Shown piece after piece: positions 10,806 to 21,998 of a stretch of 64,000 nucleotides of DNA. The notes below the pieces were generated by a model that had not been told where the DNA came from, did no database searches, and saw only the letters and a list, made by a program, of their open reading frames with translations. This stretch comes from Fennellomyces sp. T-0311 (taxonomy: Eukaryota > Mucoromycota > Mucoromycetes > Mucorales > Lichtheimiaceae). Every line of letters begins with the position of its first letter. Position 1 is the stretch's first letter. The position numbers and the translations under genes are program-made. The DNA lies in contig JALLLT010000029.1 in the NCBI GenBank assembly GCA_025266875.1, forward strand, positions 372,001 to 436,000, given 5' to 3'.

Positions 10806-11320
10806 TTATCGCATCATTTTTATGCTATAAAGCAAAACTTATAATAATATATATCATACAAATACACTGTTACCCCAAAAGTAGACACAGTTTTGAAAAG
10901 AAAACTTTATTACACCCACGAATGATATGTCACGAGTGGATATGTTACACAAATGCTTGAATATAACTTGGCAGGTGGAGGAACAGAGTTCATTTAAACC
11001 AAATCATAGCTTCTTTCAGTGGACGTACATCTATAATTCCAGCCAGACGTAGCCGTGAGGAGTCCAAGTACAGGAATGAAAACAACGACGAATTGATTTT
11101 GCTGCATGATATATCAAATGAAGGTCTGTCATGTCTTTGCTGCAGATTTCTTTGACTGTTTATACTGCAGTAGCAGATGGAAGACGCATTGACAAAGCTG
11201 TAACTTTGTGCTCTTTCTTCACTTTCAAGAAGCGGTACAGCCGCTAACGTCAAGTTAGACATTTAAATCACTTAAATCAAAGGATAGACTTACTGATTTA
11301 CTGTGGAAAAAAAGCTACTC
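10806..11320. other. spacer between fold-back and 41-bp repeats
   Basis: Contains a minus-strand ORF of 90 codons (10990-11262) without recognisable features and an A-rich tract. No gene can be supported. Confidence 0.4.
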
Positions 11321-11418
11321 AAGGTTTTTTTGTTATAAGCTAGTACAAAAAAGGGAAACTCGAGGTTTTTCTGTTATCAGCTAGTACAAAAAAGGAAGGT
11401 CCAAGGTTTTTCTATAGG
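11321..11418. repeat. 41-bp tandem repeat, about 2.4 copies
   Basis: AGGTTTTT starts units at 11322, 11363 and 11404. Each full unit contains AGCTAGTACAAAAAAGG. The third copy is truncated after about 15 bases. There is no coding role; it lies in the upstream region of the 11594 gene. Confidence 0.8.
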
Positions 11419-11593
11419 TGTACACAAGCTGATATCGGATTTAACAGCAACACCTTTACTTAGTGTTCAAAGTCCGGTCATGGGATAACTTTTTTTAAGT
11501 GTGTCCAATCGACGCCTGGCGCTTAACAACCGAAAAAGACCTTGCGTTGACCATATAAATTATCTGGAGAGCGCCACACCAACAATCGGCAAA

Positions 11594-13948
11594 ATGAGCA
11601 GTGACTACACATTGCGTAAATTTGGGCTCACACTTCACATTCCTCAAGTGTCGTGTATGCCTTTGCACAATGAAACTGCCCCTTAACACTAGCAGCGACA
11701 TGGCTCTTCACTTACTTGGTACGCATTTAATCAGACTATCGTTGTTAAGATCATTCAAACGAACTGTTCTTAATCCAATAGATTACTTGACAGCCAATGA
11801 CGATGAATTGTGGTCGGTATTGGCGTTCGATAAAGCACTTGTGGAGAAACATCCAGGAATCAAGAAAAAGCAAGCACACGAGTACATATCGCAGGATGTT
11901 AAAACGTTGAAGAAGCATTTCTCGGAAAATCGCCAATTGCGCAACCGGGTCAAGCAGATCGAGAAGGATTTGAACGTAAGAAGAGCATTCTACAGATTGC
12001 TTTGTCTAATAATGCATTAAAACATTACAGCGCGGAAATTCTGCGCTTGACACGTTCTGGAAAAGCTTGAAGACAAAGTATGAAACCGCCGCCATGGAGA
12101 AGGACGTTAATACGGTAATACTTTAAAGGGTTTTATGGTTAAGGTACAAGTATAATATTGGCCATCGTAGAAAGCAGCCGAGGCAGCATCCATTGGACTG
12201 GCAGCCAAGCTAATACACGAAAACGGAGAGAGAGAGGTCACAGCATCCGAACCATTGGAGAGTGATGATGAGCAGCGCGCAGTTGCCTGGCCTGCTGCTG
12301 ATGAATTTTGTGAAACGTGGATAGCGTCTGAAACGCCTTGGAACGCGAGTCAGGACGATGGTACCGAATTGCATGTGGATCCTGCTTCCGATCTGACTGT
12401 CGACTACCATCCGCTTATTGATCAAGAAGAATACGAATTAAAGGTCACAAGTCATGACAGCGCGGTGTTTGCTGAAAAGGAAGGCGACCTTGATCGATAC
12501 TCGTGGAAGATACAGCTTAGCGAAACAGTCTCTTGCGATGTGATTAGTGAATTATCAAAGACACGCGAGGCTTGCTTTAAGCTTGACCCTAAGAGTTTGT
12601 CTGACGTCCGTATTCTGTAAGTCAAGCTTATTTTTTGGACTGCTTGCGCAAGTAGCTTACCAGTTTCCTGTACATAGTGCAATCAATCATATATACTACT
12701 TTGCAGAAGATAAAAGCGCGTGTATAACTGACTATCTTCCATTAATGACGCAGTAAGTGCCTGATAGTTCTTTCTACGGATGAAGACTGGTTTAGCATAC
12801 AGATTATCAATTGCATCTATTATATATAGCAGGAAAATTATGGCAGAGGTTAACTCTGAACCAGTCGTTACACTGAGCGACCGCGTGCTGTCATGGTGCC
12901 ACAAGCTCTCAATGGTAAATATAATTAGCGTCAGTACGATGCCATACTTACCAATTATAGTGCAGTTGCGAAACCAAGATTGGTTTTCAATCCAAAAAGT
13001 CACAGTGCCGTTTTTAAATGAAGCGGTTGCCACCATGGATGAAAGCCCGCTGGATGTCATAGTTGCCAATATCCTGCACAGAGCGTAGGTTTCTCCTGCA
13101 ACTTCTCGAATTTTGGAAGCAGAACTGACACACAATGTATGATTTAGTGCGATGACCCTGGCAACCGGAACCTCTAACGTTGAGCTCGAAGATACATTCG
13201 TACACAGTTTCATTTCAAATCTTTTTGAAAGTATATTCATGTCTGAATCAGCGTTAGAATGTGCCTGGTCTGTATACAGATTGTGTTAGCGATAAATACT
13301 GACATAGATATTGCTCTCAACTTTACAGGGCGAACGGAAAGCTTGGTGGAAAGCGGAAGCATCACGAAGTCGACAACCCATTCAAGCCCGATTACATTGT
13401 TTTCATTGCACAGAAAGCCGCCCGATTCGATATTACTTGCGCAGAAGCGAAATCGCCATCCAATAGCCGTGCCACTTTTCCCCGCTCTGATTTTACAAAG
13501 TTGGGTTTGGAATTAAAGTGGATGATCAACACGCTTGTTCGTAACGGCATTCAGGATCCAGTCGTTGGTGGCGTGCTGATACGTGGATTTGAATTGTCAA
13601 CTTACAAGATGGAACTTTCGCATCCCGGTGTATACCGCTTCGTAGAACTCAGCAAGACGACCATTTTCAAAAGCATACAGCAAATGTCATTAGTTCCATC
13701 TATTGCAGCAAATCTTATACAACTCAAAGTAACGAAAGCATAAATTCTAATCAAGCACCATGCTAACTATCAATGACTAGGAGATTACGTTGAGCACCGC
13801 CATAAAGACGAAGGAAAGGCTTTTGCAAAGGTCGCACGGTGAAAGTGCAAACGCGTGCCCGCCAGTTAGCTTCATCCGTGACGAGTTTTATAGCCTTGTA
13901 AAACGCCGCAAAAAGAGTTATGAAGGGATGCCCAAGAATAAGCAGTAG
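11594..13948 (+). CDS. multi-exon protein with C-terminal PD...ExK (restriction-endonuclease-like) motif
   Basis: Segments readable through GT-AG introns: YLTANDDELWSVLAFDKALV with a helical Lys-rich stretch to about 11970, KAAEAASIGLAAKLI to about 12616, SRKIMAEVNSEPVVTLSDRV to 12914, LRNQDWFSIQKVTVPFLNEA, LEDTFVHSFISNLFESIF, then a long exon (about 13331-13734) and a last exon 13791-13948 ending KSYEGMPKNKQ. The long exon has NPFKPDYIVFIAQ (Asp codon 13389-13391) and ITCAEAKSPS (Glu 13444-13446, Lys 13450-13452). This PD-(D/E)xK-like spacing resembles nuclease domains found in Crinkler-type and transposon-derived fungal proteins (inference). The start codon and the junction near 12617 are unresolved, so a broken N-terminus is possible. 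Fragments of the same family occur upstream as 252-bp repeats. Confidence 0.45.
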
Positions 13949-15180
13949 ATCTTGATTTGTCTCGATTTGGTTTAAGCCACCTATTTGTCGTAGCATTTCT
14001 TCAATCATCCGGTTCCTGGCTGTTGCCTCTATTTTTATCACGCGGAGTAAAGTGTGGTACACTCGCTATTGATATATTATAGGCTCTATAGTCGTTCTTC
14101 CGCCATGCAAGAAGTTTCGCGTACATTTTCCGCCGAGTACAAGATCCAAGTGATAACAGTACCATTCACAACCGGCTCAATACGTAGTCGCGAGCAGGGC
14201 TTTTCGAAGAACTAACGGAGGCGCTATAAAGATGACAACTTCGAAGCAGATATAGGGAGCTTTGTGATACTGCGTACCAAACGGGGATAGCACAGCGCAG
14301 CCTTTTGACAACCGGATTTAGGACTCGCGCAGCAAGAAGATATGAATGCCACAGAGTATACGTTTACGCGAACGATCACAGAAGATGCGACATGTATATA
14401 TTTTGTCCACGGCTGTCACCCTTCAGGATTAGTCCATTGTTTCGCGCTATTAGGTAAGAGCCGATTGTTCCGCACCGATGGTGTGCTAGTGTAAGTTAAC
14501 CCTGCCTGCCTAGCCGTATAAGCCGATTAAACGACATCCAACCGCGATATCAGTGCGGCGACGATTATCTATCTAGCAACCGTGACGAAATGACATCCCT
14601 CACTGACCAAGCTCTCCCACCATTTTTATCGATTCAAGATATACTCCCTTGATCTCCTAAATCATCACTGTATGGTGCGCAGAAGTCCTCCGCGGATACA
14701 CTAAAAAGTTTGCAGGAGCGTATGTTGTATTATATCTCCTCCAGATATGTCGTAGACCCGAAACTCTTGTGCGTACAGGAATACGATGAAGCCCACTAGT
14801 ATCAATAAAGCAATATTTCCGCTTTGTACGTATCGTCCACTAACTGTTTGCGAAATGGCTTTAGGCTGGGAGATGTAACCTAGTTGCCTTTGATTACGTA
14901 CGTTTATTGCCTGACAAATTCATTTCTTTTTTGAAACTAGCACATGCCGGTACGTACATATTCACCCCACAACTTCCGTGATCGCTCAGAAAATTTGCTC
15001 GACCGTCATGGCATTTTTGTCATACCCGTTCATGCAACAATTGAGCTCTTTTCTATAAGGCTCCAGGACATGCTACAATTATTCGACCTGTTTCTAGTCG
15101 ATGTCTGACGGGAGCTTTCTGCTTTTATTCATGTCAAGCTCATCGTAATACAAAGTCTACTCACCGTCGTAAATCAGAAT
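13949..15180. other. intergenic, no gene seen
   Basis: About 1.2 kb between two convergent genes. Neither strand has a sizeable open frame. I see no repeat or terminal inverted structure. Confidence 0.5.
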
Positions 15181-17061
15181 TTATAACTTGGACAAGTTGC
15201 CTCTGGGATGCATTTTCTCATATGCATGCTTGGCCAAATAGTCCGTGGGGTTGGCCACAAAGTGATCCTTAAGATTCCGGATATCTACCATCTCGGGTTT
15301 GATATCCGCAATAGTAGGTGCACCCATCAGTCGCATACACATCTCCAACTCATTCTATGCCATAATAAGTAAATGCATAACTCCTGTTCCAAATAAAACG
15401 CCTTTTACCTGGTACAACTCTAAAAGTCGCTCAACACCCTTTTGACCATAAGTTCCCATTGCATACTGCATAATCATAGTAGAGCTGTCAGAATTTGATA
15501 CATATTTCGGTTTCTTTTATACCTACCAAGAAAGGACGGCCGATGCCAACACCTTTAGCACCCAGAGCAATAGCCTTGAAAATGTCACTGCCGCGTCTGA
15601 TACCACCATCGATATATACTTCAAAGTCCTTGTCAAGATATTCCCTCTTCAACGCGTCCATAACTTCAGGTAATAGCTCAATTGGTGATGGCGCAAAGTC
15701 GAGCTGACGACCACCATGATTGGAAAGGACAATGCCTTTACAACCGTGGCGTGCTGCCAAAATGGCATCCTCGAATGTCTAAAAGTTCTGTAAGCAACTG
15801 CTACTTTGGGACAGGTTTCTGTAAAGTTAGTACCTGAATGCCTTTGAGGAAGATGGGCAGTTTGGTAACTGACTTGAACCACGCGATATCAGACCAGTTT
15901 AATGATGGATCAATAAACGAGCTCATTGAAGCACTTGTTCCTCCGGAACGATCGATTTCGCTTGAATCCATTTCCTTCGGACCTTCAGGTACAAATTTCT
16001 GCCGCATATCCTTCTCACGACGTCCTATTTTCCCCGCGTGTGAATGAGCAGATCGGGACACCAGATCCATCCGAGAGCTTACCGACAGTGGCGATATCAA
16101 CAGTGACAAATAAGCCCTAGGTATGTGTTAGTGAAATCATGCATCTCCAAAATCAATACAAATAATACCTTGCAACCTTTGGATTCGGCATCTCGAATGA
16201 TGCGTTCCGTGACTTTTCGATCTTGGTTGACGTAGAGCTGAAACCACTGTGGTTGTGCAGGAGAGACGCGTGCTCCGACAATTTCATCCAGAGAGCAGGA
16301 CGCCAGCGTTGGGATCATCTGAATCACTCCGCGATTTCCTGCAGCACGCGTCAACACTTGCTCGCCGTCAGGATGAGCCATTTTTCCGAGGGCAGTTGCG
16401 GTGATATAGAGAGGCATTGACACCTTGGTCCCTAGCATAGTCGTGGACATGTCGACTTTGGATACGTCAATCATGACACGCGGACGGAGCCATATACGAT
16501 GGAAAGCATTGTGATTCTCACGCATAGAAACTTCATCATCCGCTCCTGTTGAGTAATAATTCCATGCCTCTGTCCGGAGCACAGTTCTGGCAACAGCTAT
16601 ATTACTTTGTGAGTAAAACCAAATTCCAAAATTTCCGATGTATGGCTTACATTCGAAATCGAACGCGTTATACATTTCCTCAAGGCGCGGCATCTTTTCT
16701 CGGGCCAGTCTAACGCGCTTATCTTCTTCCGTTTCCTCCCGCTTCTCTCCAGTACCGGGTTCGGGCGCTGCCGCTTGTCCCATACATACTTCTGATGGTA
16801 AGAATCGAGAAATGATATCTGGAGGATGGATCGGCTCAAATGCACTCGTCCCGTCTTTTCCAGCATACTTGAGGATAATTTTCTGTCCTCCAGGGTGGTC
16901 GGGCAAAAACTTGGTGAGATCATATACTTTTCCGTGGATGATGACCCACACGTCATCTGCGACAAATAGCTTCGTGAGGCTCATGGGATCGGTTCCATAG
17001 AGTGATGGATCGTACCTTTTTTGTTGTGTTTGGCAACCTCTTCTAATGATATGGTTCTCAT
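15181..17061 (-). CDS. CYB2: flavocytochrome b2-type L-lactate dehydrogenase (cytochrome b5 + FMN domains)
   Basis: Eight exons on the minus strand: 17061-17016, 16956-16651, 16596-16169, 16116-16083, 16024-15834, 15778-15527, 15465-15409 and 15354-15181, giving 495 residues. The N-terminal cytochrome b5 domain shows GKVYDLTKFLPDHPGG, with the heme-ligand HPGG. The FMN alpha-hydroxy-acid dehydrogenase domain shows KVSMPLYITATALGKMAHPD, WFQLYVNQDR, the active-site stretch SNHGGRQLDFAPSP and DGGIRRGSDIFKAIALGAKG. The enzyme oxidises L-lactate to pyruvate, passing electrons through heme to cytochrome c. Yeast Cyb2 carries a mitochondrial presequence; here the b5 fold starts within about 15 residues of the chosen Met, so the location may differ or an upstream exon may exist. 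Another L-2-hydroxy acid could be the substrate. Confidence 0.9.
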
Positions 17062-19257
17062 CCTATTATAATCGAGACCAGCGTGACTGAAAAGTGGAGA
17101 GTGGGGAGGAAGAAATGCAATAATGCAGGAGTGGAGGAAGAAAAGTTAAAAGCTGGCAAAAAATGGTATTTATATTCTCACACTGCATCTCAGAATCGTC
17201 AGGCACAGGTAACGGTTGATCCGGTCGCTGGGCATCTCTTACCATATCTTGACGTTGCACAAGCGCGTTTCTTGACAACAAAATGTTTTCCCGATAATTA
17301 CGCAATTGCCCGTCCATTTCTGTGACAGCCCTGCAAAAGTTCATGTACGTTCGTTCGAATGAACAAAAACACTCGTGGCACCGCCGTCTGGCATGTTTCT
17401 AGTCAAAGGTTGATGTCGCTTTTTTATATCAGTTTCAGGAAGGCTTAAACAGGCTATTATAACATGAGTTGAAACAACTACTGATAGTCAGTTTAATACA
17501 CATAGAGCGACACACAGGCTCCAGTTTGTGGTGCATCATATCGTATCATGATTATATCATACAAAGCAGGCATTTTTTTACATTCTGCTCGACTACTTCG
17601 TTCCGACCCATACAGTTTTCTAAAGTTTGAAACGACTGGTGTATTTTGTTTGGTAGCACTCACCAGAAATGAGTTTATATGCCGTGGGGTTAATGGTTTT
17701 GCCGCTTGTCCGTCAACGATACGTATGCAGCTACGTATAGGCGATTAATCAATCACATACAGCACAAAGTGGCAAGCACGATGATCCTTGGCTAAGGTCG
17801 ACGAATGTTGTCATTTTCCCAAATTGATAATGTTGAAGTATAGCAGGAGTATCTTCGTTTTGTATCTGCCAGTCGAGGCATCTTGGATCGCGAAAAGCCG
17901 ATACTTGCCCCGTACCAACTTTTGACACGACATTTTGTTCCAATGTAGTAAGTCGTGCATGGACCGTAAGGTCCGGCACACGCCTACCACGCTTGGCCAT
18001 ACTGAACCGTCAGAGATAGTCTACTACTCCCATTGTGAATCAAAATGGACTTACAACTGACTCGATTGGTTCGACTTTCTGAGTGCGCCATTTTAGCATA
18101 TTGATATTGCTATTGTTATTAAATCAAAACTATTCACACATGTCGCTAAATGGCTCATACACTGCTATTTTGGCGGGAATCCAAAGAATTTGGCCATCGG
18201 GCCACAGACTACTGGCTACATTTTTCTTTTGTACATATCATTTGATCGATGCAAGGCCCCATCATATCATAGCGGTAAGATCTCAAACGATCTTGTTTAA
18301 TACCTGAATTGTCTCTCTGATAAAGTATATTTATATTCTTTGCTATTAGATGAAATTTACATGAAGCAAGTGTCTGATTGCACATATGAATCATTCCTCT
18401 TTGCATCTTTTTAGCTGATTATCAACTGTGCACACTGTGTGTACCTGGCGACTTTAACATTTCTATACCATTTTCCTTCATTACATCGATCAAAATCTAC
18501 GTAGAAGATAGCAACCGTAGTTCATAGAAATGCAATTGTGCTATTATCGATGCCGGATATAAAACGTATGTTGTAAATAATTTCTGTATAGATGAGGCGG
18601 CTAAAAAGTGTCTTACATATAGCAAGTACAAATAAAAACGTGCCGTGATCGGTGATTGTTGCTCACCCTCGCTCGTATGTCATTTTCGGAATAATGGAAG
18701 GAAAGACAACAGTAATTCTGCTACGCGTTGCAAGGCACTCAAATGTCACCTGACCTTTTTTTCGGCACTGTGCACTTCGTTGACAGGCGCCGGCGTCTAA
18801 GTCCTTCGCATCGCATCTTTGAACCTGCATACAACCCATGAGGGATATTGTGCTAATAGAGTAACTGCGTGTGAAAAAAAAAAGTAATGCCTCTTAAAGC
18901 ACGTACTAGCATTTTGTCAACAATATCTGCCATGTATCTAGAACACTGCAAGTTTCCAAGGACCATCACTTTCTCTATTTTATCTCTCATCCAGTGAAAG
19001 GTCACGGTGTCATTAGGCGCGTGCCTGAGAACACTTGTGGTGCTTTACACCCTTCCAGCCGCGATGTTACACAGATAGGAAGCTCAATACGATCGCCAAA
19101 TGAATTGAAGGGCGCATGACGTTTGCCTTGTGGCGAAAAGAAATGAAACCAGCTGATGTTCCGCCAAGCCAACATTAAACACAACGTTTCTCATGCGTCG
19201 TTCCTCTTTTTTCCTCCTCCGATTATCAATAAATATATAAAGCGCCGCAAGGCAGCA
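17062..19257. other. intergenic, weak ORFs only
   Basis: Upstream region of the flavocytochrome gene. Minus-strand frames at 17066-17400 and 17749-18000 (start MAKRGRRVPDLTVHARLTTL) are open and have nearby splice-like sites, but I could not join them into a consistent gene. The 18000-19250 part has nothing recognisable. Confidence 0.4.
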
Positions 19258-19677
19258 ATGATTGATGAAGCCCTTATCGTAGCTATTGTTATTGTCGTCA
19301 TGCTCGCAGTAATCGCACTTTGTTTCCATGCCCACGCACTCAGGGATCTGAAACGAAAAAGTAACATATCACTGATGTTCCCGAATTCTGTCACTCGCCT
19401 CTTTTAGCTTTCCTGTAATGTTCACCAATGCTTATACAGCTTTATCGTAGAGAAAATAAGGGAACAACATGAAGAACGTCAGCGCCGACAGATGGAGCGA
19501 TGGCAACAGTATGTTGATACAACGCTTACCCAATCGATCGACGAAGAAAGTGGTCTTCCCCCCGCTTATTACGAAAACGCCAGTGATGCACCGCAGGAAG
19601 AGCGATCTACGGTAACCGCACCGGCGTTACCTCCTCCTTCCTACAAAAACCACACCAGAGATTTGCGGATTCGGTGA
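19258..19677 (+). CDS. small single-pass membrane protein with PPxY tail, copy 1
   Basis: Two exons, 19258-19360 and 19451-19677, give 109 residues. A TM segment starts almost at the N-terminus (ALIVAIVIVVMLAVIALCF), followed by a Lys/Arg-rich helix (REQHEERQRRQMERW) and two proline motifs, LPPAYYEN and PPPSYKNHTRDLRIR at the C-terminus. PPxY motifs bind WW domains of NEDD4/Rsp5 ubiquitin ligases, so the likely role is a membrane adaptor or substrate of such a ligase (inference from motif). Exon design, phase-1 intron and C-terminal signature match the next two genes. The acceptor at 19450 was chosen because it alone keeps frame. Confidence 0.7.
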
Positions 19678-20215
19678 ATCGCTCTCTTCTGTGTGCCAAT
19701 CCGGCATTCCGCGATTCCGCTGTGCTTTTTTTTTTACCCCTTCATATTTTTTGTATGTATTAGCTTAGTGTGGCCAAAGATCATTGCTGCCACCGAATTG
19801 TAAATATATTACTACTTATCGCTTTTGAATCATCCATGATGATCAAGTTGTACAGCGCGGCTATGGTGCTGTTGATCAGTTTGGGTACGGGTTTTTCCGC
19901 GTTCTCGTTACGCTTGTGTCACTATCAGAGGCACTCTCACAACTGTGGATCAATGTTTCGCGGGTACTTTACTCGCCTACTTGCACATGGAATTTGAACT
20001 CGTATCTATATCATTCCGTCCTATCTTTTACGTAACACTTATTTGCCAGCATTGAAGGGAAGATCAAGAATTCCTACTGGCTCCGAACTGTGGTACAGAG
20101 GGCGAGTGTCTTGGACGTCGCACAAAAAGTGAGGGCGAGGAGCAGCTCCAAATATAATCAGGAAAAGGAAAAAATGGAGCTCTGCTTTCTCTTCTCTTGC
20201 GCGCTTTCCTAAACA
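19678..20215. other. intergenic between PPxY genes 1 and 2
   Basis: Holds a T-rich tract near 19729 after the copy-1 stop, consistent with its 3' end, and the upstream region of copy 2. No further gene is seen. Confidence 0.5.
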
Positions 20216-20619
20216 ATGCCAATTGAGAAAGGCGACGCAGGCATCATTATAATTTTCCTTGTAATTGGTATTACTTCCATTGTCATGTTCTTGGTATACT
20301 TTCACCTGCGAAAGTCGAGACAAGCCAGCCGCACAGGTAAAAAAAAGACTGGCCCCACTTTACACCCATCATTCCATGGGAGCTTGGTTGGCAAAAAACT
20401 AAGTTGGCTGTGAAAATTGCAGCGGAAGAGGTAGTCGCGATAGAACAGAGACGTCGACGTGCTTATCTGCGACGTTTACGAGAGCGCTATGAACGTGAAG
20501 TATCCGCAGTAAGCGGCAACTCAGCGGAACCACCATCGTACGTGGTTACCGTGGACAATGATCTTCGTCCGCCGCCGCCGTCATACCAAGACCACCGCAG
20601 AGACACGCGAATAACCTAG
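20216..20619 (+). CDS. small single-pass membrane protein with PPxY tail, copy 2
   Basis: Two exons, 20216-20336 and 20423-20619, give 105 residues. Layout: short N-terminus (MPIEKGDAG), TM segment (IIIIFLVIGITSIVMFLVYF), basic helix (EQRRRRAYLRRLRERYERE), then EPPSYVVT and the C-terminal PPPPSYQDHRRDTRIT. The intron interrupts the codon right after the TM/basic junction, as in copy 1. The C-terminal PPPxYxxHxRD block is shared with copy 1 and with the frameshifted copy at 4620. A WW-domain ligase adaptor is the best guess; no enzyme domain is present. Confidence 0.75.
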
Positions 20620-21140
20620 AGCCGATATAAGCAGCACAACCAACGCATGATTTGTCTCCAGTCCTTCCATTATATACCTTGTCTCGCAGCTCAGCATTAG
20701 CAATACCTCGCGCGCATTTGAATTCGCGGCACCTGCTCGATGTATCCATTGATACTTTGTGTCGGAATCCCTCACCCAAGCGTCTTCTTTTTTCGGAGCC
20801 AAATCGATTGGTGAAGGAAGCATCTGTGTGCACATCTTGGGAACAAGCACTATTTTTCGATTCACTAGTGCCACAAAATTATCTAATATTGTTACGGAAC
20901 TGCAGAGGTTCCTGTTATTTGTATTCTATTGTCTTTCGAGATCGCACATACCTTGTGCAACATAAACACTATAAAAATTACGACACGTTTTCTTTCGTTG
21001 CATCATGCTGAGCCATTGCAGCTATTCCCATCGTTCCAAATTCGCTCAGCTGGTGTGCTACAAGCACAATGCTCGGGGTGATGCAAGGTATAAAAAGGAC
21101 TGCAATAGCTTTTCGCATTTACCACGCATAACTTTTTGAT
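20620..21140. other. intergenic between PPxY genes 2 and 3
   Basis: Upstream region of copy 3. It contains a TATAAAAA box (listed separately) and no other supportable gene. Confidence 0.5.
21089..21096 (+). promoter_or_regulatory. TATA box of PPxY gene 3
   Basis: TATAAAAA lies 45 bases before the ATG at 21141, a plausible TATA-to-start distance for a short 5' UTR. Confidence 0.45.
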
Positions 21141-21646
21141 ATGGACCTCGTGTACCTGGTGATCATTCTGTTCAGTATTGGTTCTATCGTCTTCGTTGTG
21201 ATAGCAGTGTATAAGCGCAACAGAAAAAACAGAATTCAGCAAATGCAAGAACAACAACAACGTCGCCTACGAACAGGTAATTTTACCTCATACGGGTTGA
21301 AAATATCTCATGTTACTTAATCATTCAATTAGCCCACCAACTTGCAAACGAACTCGCAGACGGCACGCTAAACTCCTCATCTGCAGCGTACCGCGCTCCA
21401 TTTCGCTACACGTCGACACCATCCCAAATTCAACAAACTGTTATTCAGATGGATCAGCCGCCATCTTATGGATCCGAAGTGATTGGGCCACCCCCACCAG
21501 CTTACCAAAGAAGCGACGACTCAAACAGCTATCCATCAGCTTACCAAAGAAACAACGACTCAAACACCTCACCACCAGCGTATCAAAGCGACGACTCTGC
21601 AAACACTTCGATCGAAAGACGATTCGTAGCTGTTCCGCCATATTAG
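21141..21646 (+). CDS. small single-pass membrane protein with PPxY repeats, copy 3
   Basis: Two exons, 21141-21276 and 21333-21646, give 149 residues. The TM segment is at the very N-terminus (VYLVIILFSIGSIVFVVIAV), followed by a Lys/Arg/Gln helix (KRNRKNRIQQMQEQQQRRLR). The tail has PPSYGSEV, PPPPAYQRSDDSNS, a degenerate PSAYQRNNDSNT, PPAYQSDDSANTS and ends VPPY. The AYQ(R)(S/N)(D/N)DS unit is repeated three times. It has the same phase-1 intron position as copies 1 and 2 but lacks their HxRD C-terminus, so it has diverged by expanding the PPxY unit. It is probably a multivalent WW-domain ligand in a membrane (inference). Confidence 0.75.
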
Positions 21647-21998
21647 ACGTGAAGCCCTCTTCCAAAAGCTGCCTGTACATAACTAAAGATAATCTTCATA
21701 TATACTTCTATACCCTTTCTCTTACCAATGTAATCCCTGTTAATACATGCATATACGTTCTTGGTGACTCCATTGCGCCCGATCGCCGTTCGATAATGTC
21801 TGGTCTTGTCATGATCGCTGATTAGTTACGGATGGATGCGCCACCATACAAATGACAGGGACTGCATTTCATATACTTTTTGCCAACTGGAATCATTTTT
21901 ATAAGAAAAACACAAAAGTCTACTATGATACAAAACTTTTACATGCCCCTATTCAAGTCATTAGTATACCTCCCCCATTCCTCTCTTCGTTTGCCTTC

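Noticed and set aside
10990..11262. 90-codon minus ORF
   Set aside because: No motif, no splice partners, lies in repeat-rich spacer; cannot be told from chance.
13763..14062. 99-codon minus ORF
   Set aside because: Shadow of the last exon of the PD...ExK gene on the plus strand.
17066..17400. Minus-strand coding-like segment upstream of flavocytochrome b2
   Set aside because: Could be a small gene or 5' UTR exon, but no consistent start, splice or domain was found.
17749..18000. 83-codon minus ORF starting MAKRGRRVPDL
   Set aside because: Protein-like start and a nearby upstream ATG with a good GTAAGT donor, but splicing puts the downstream exon in another frame and no family is recognised.
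19234..19242. TATATAAAG before PPxY gene 1
   Set aside because: Only about 16 bases from the ATG, too close to act as a TATA box for this start.
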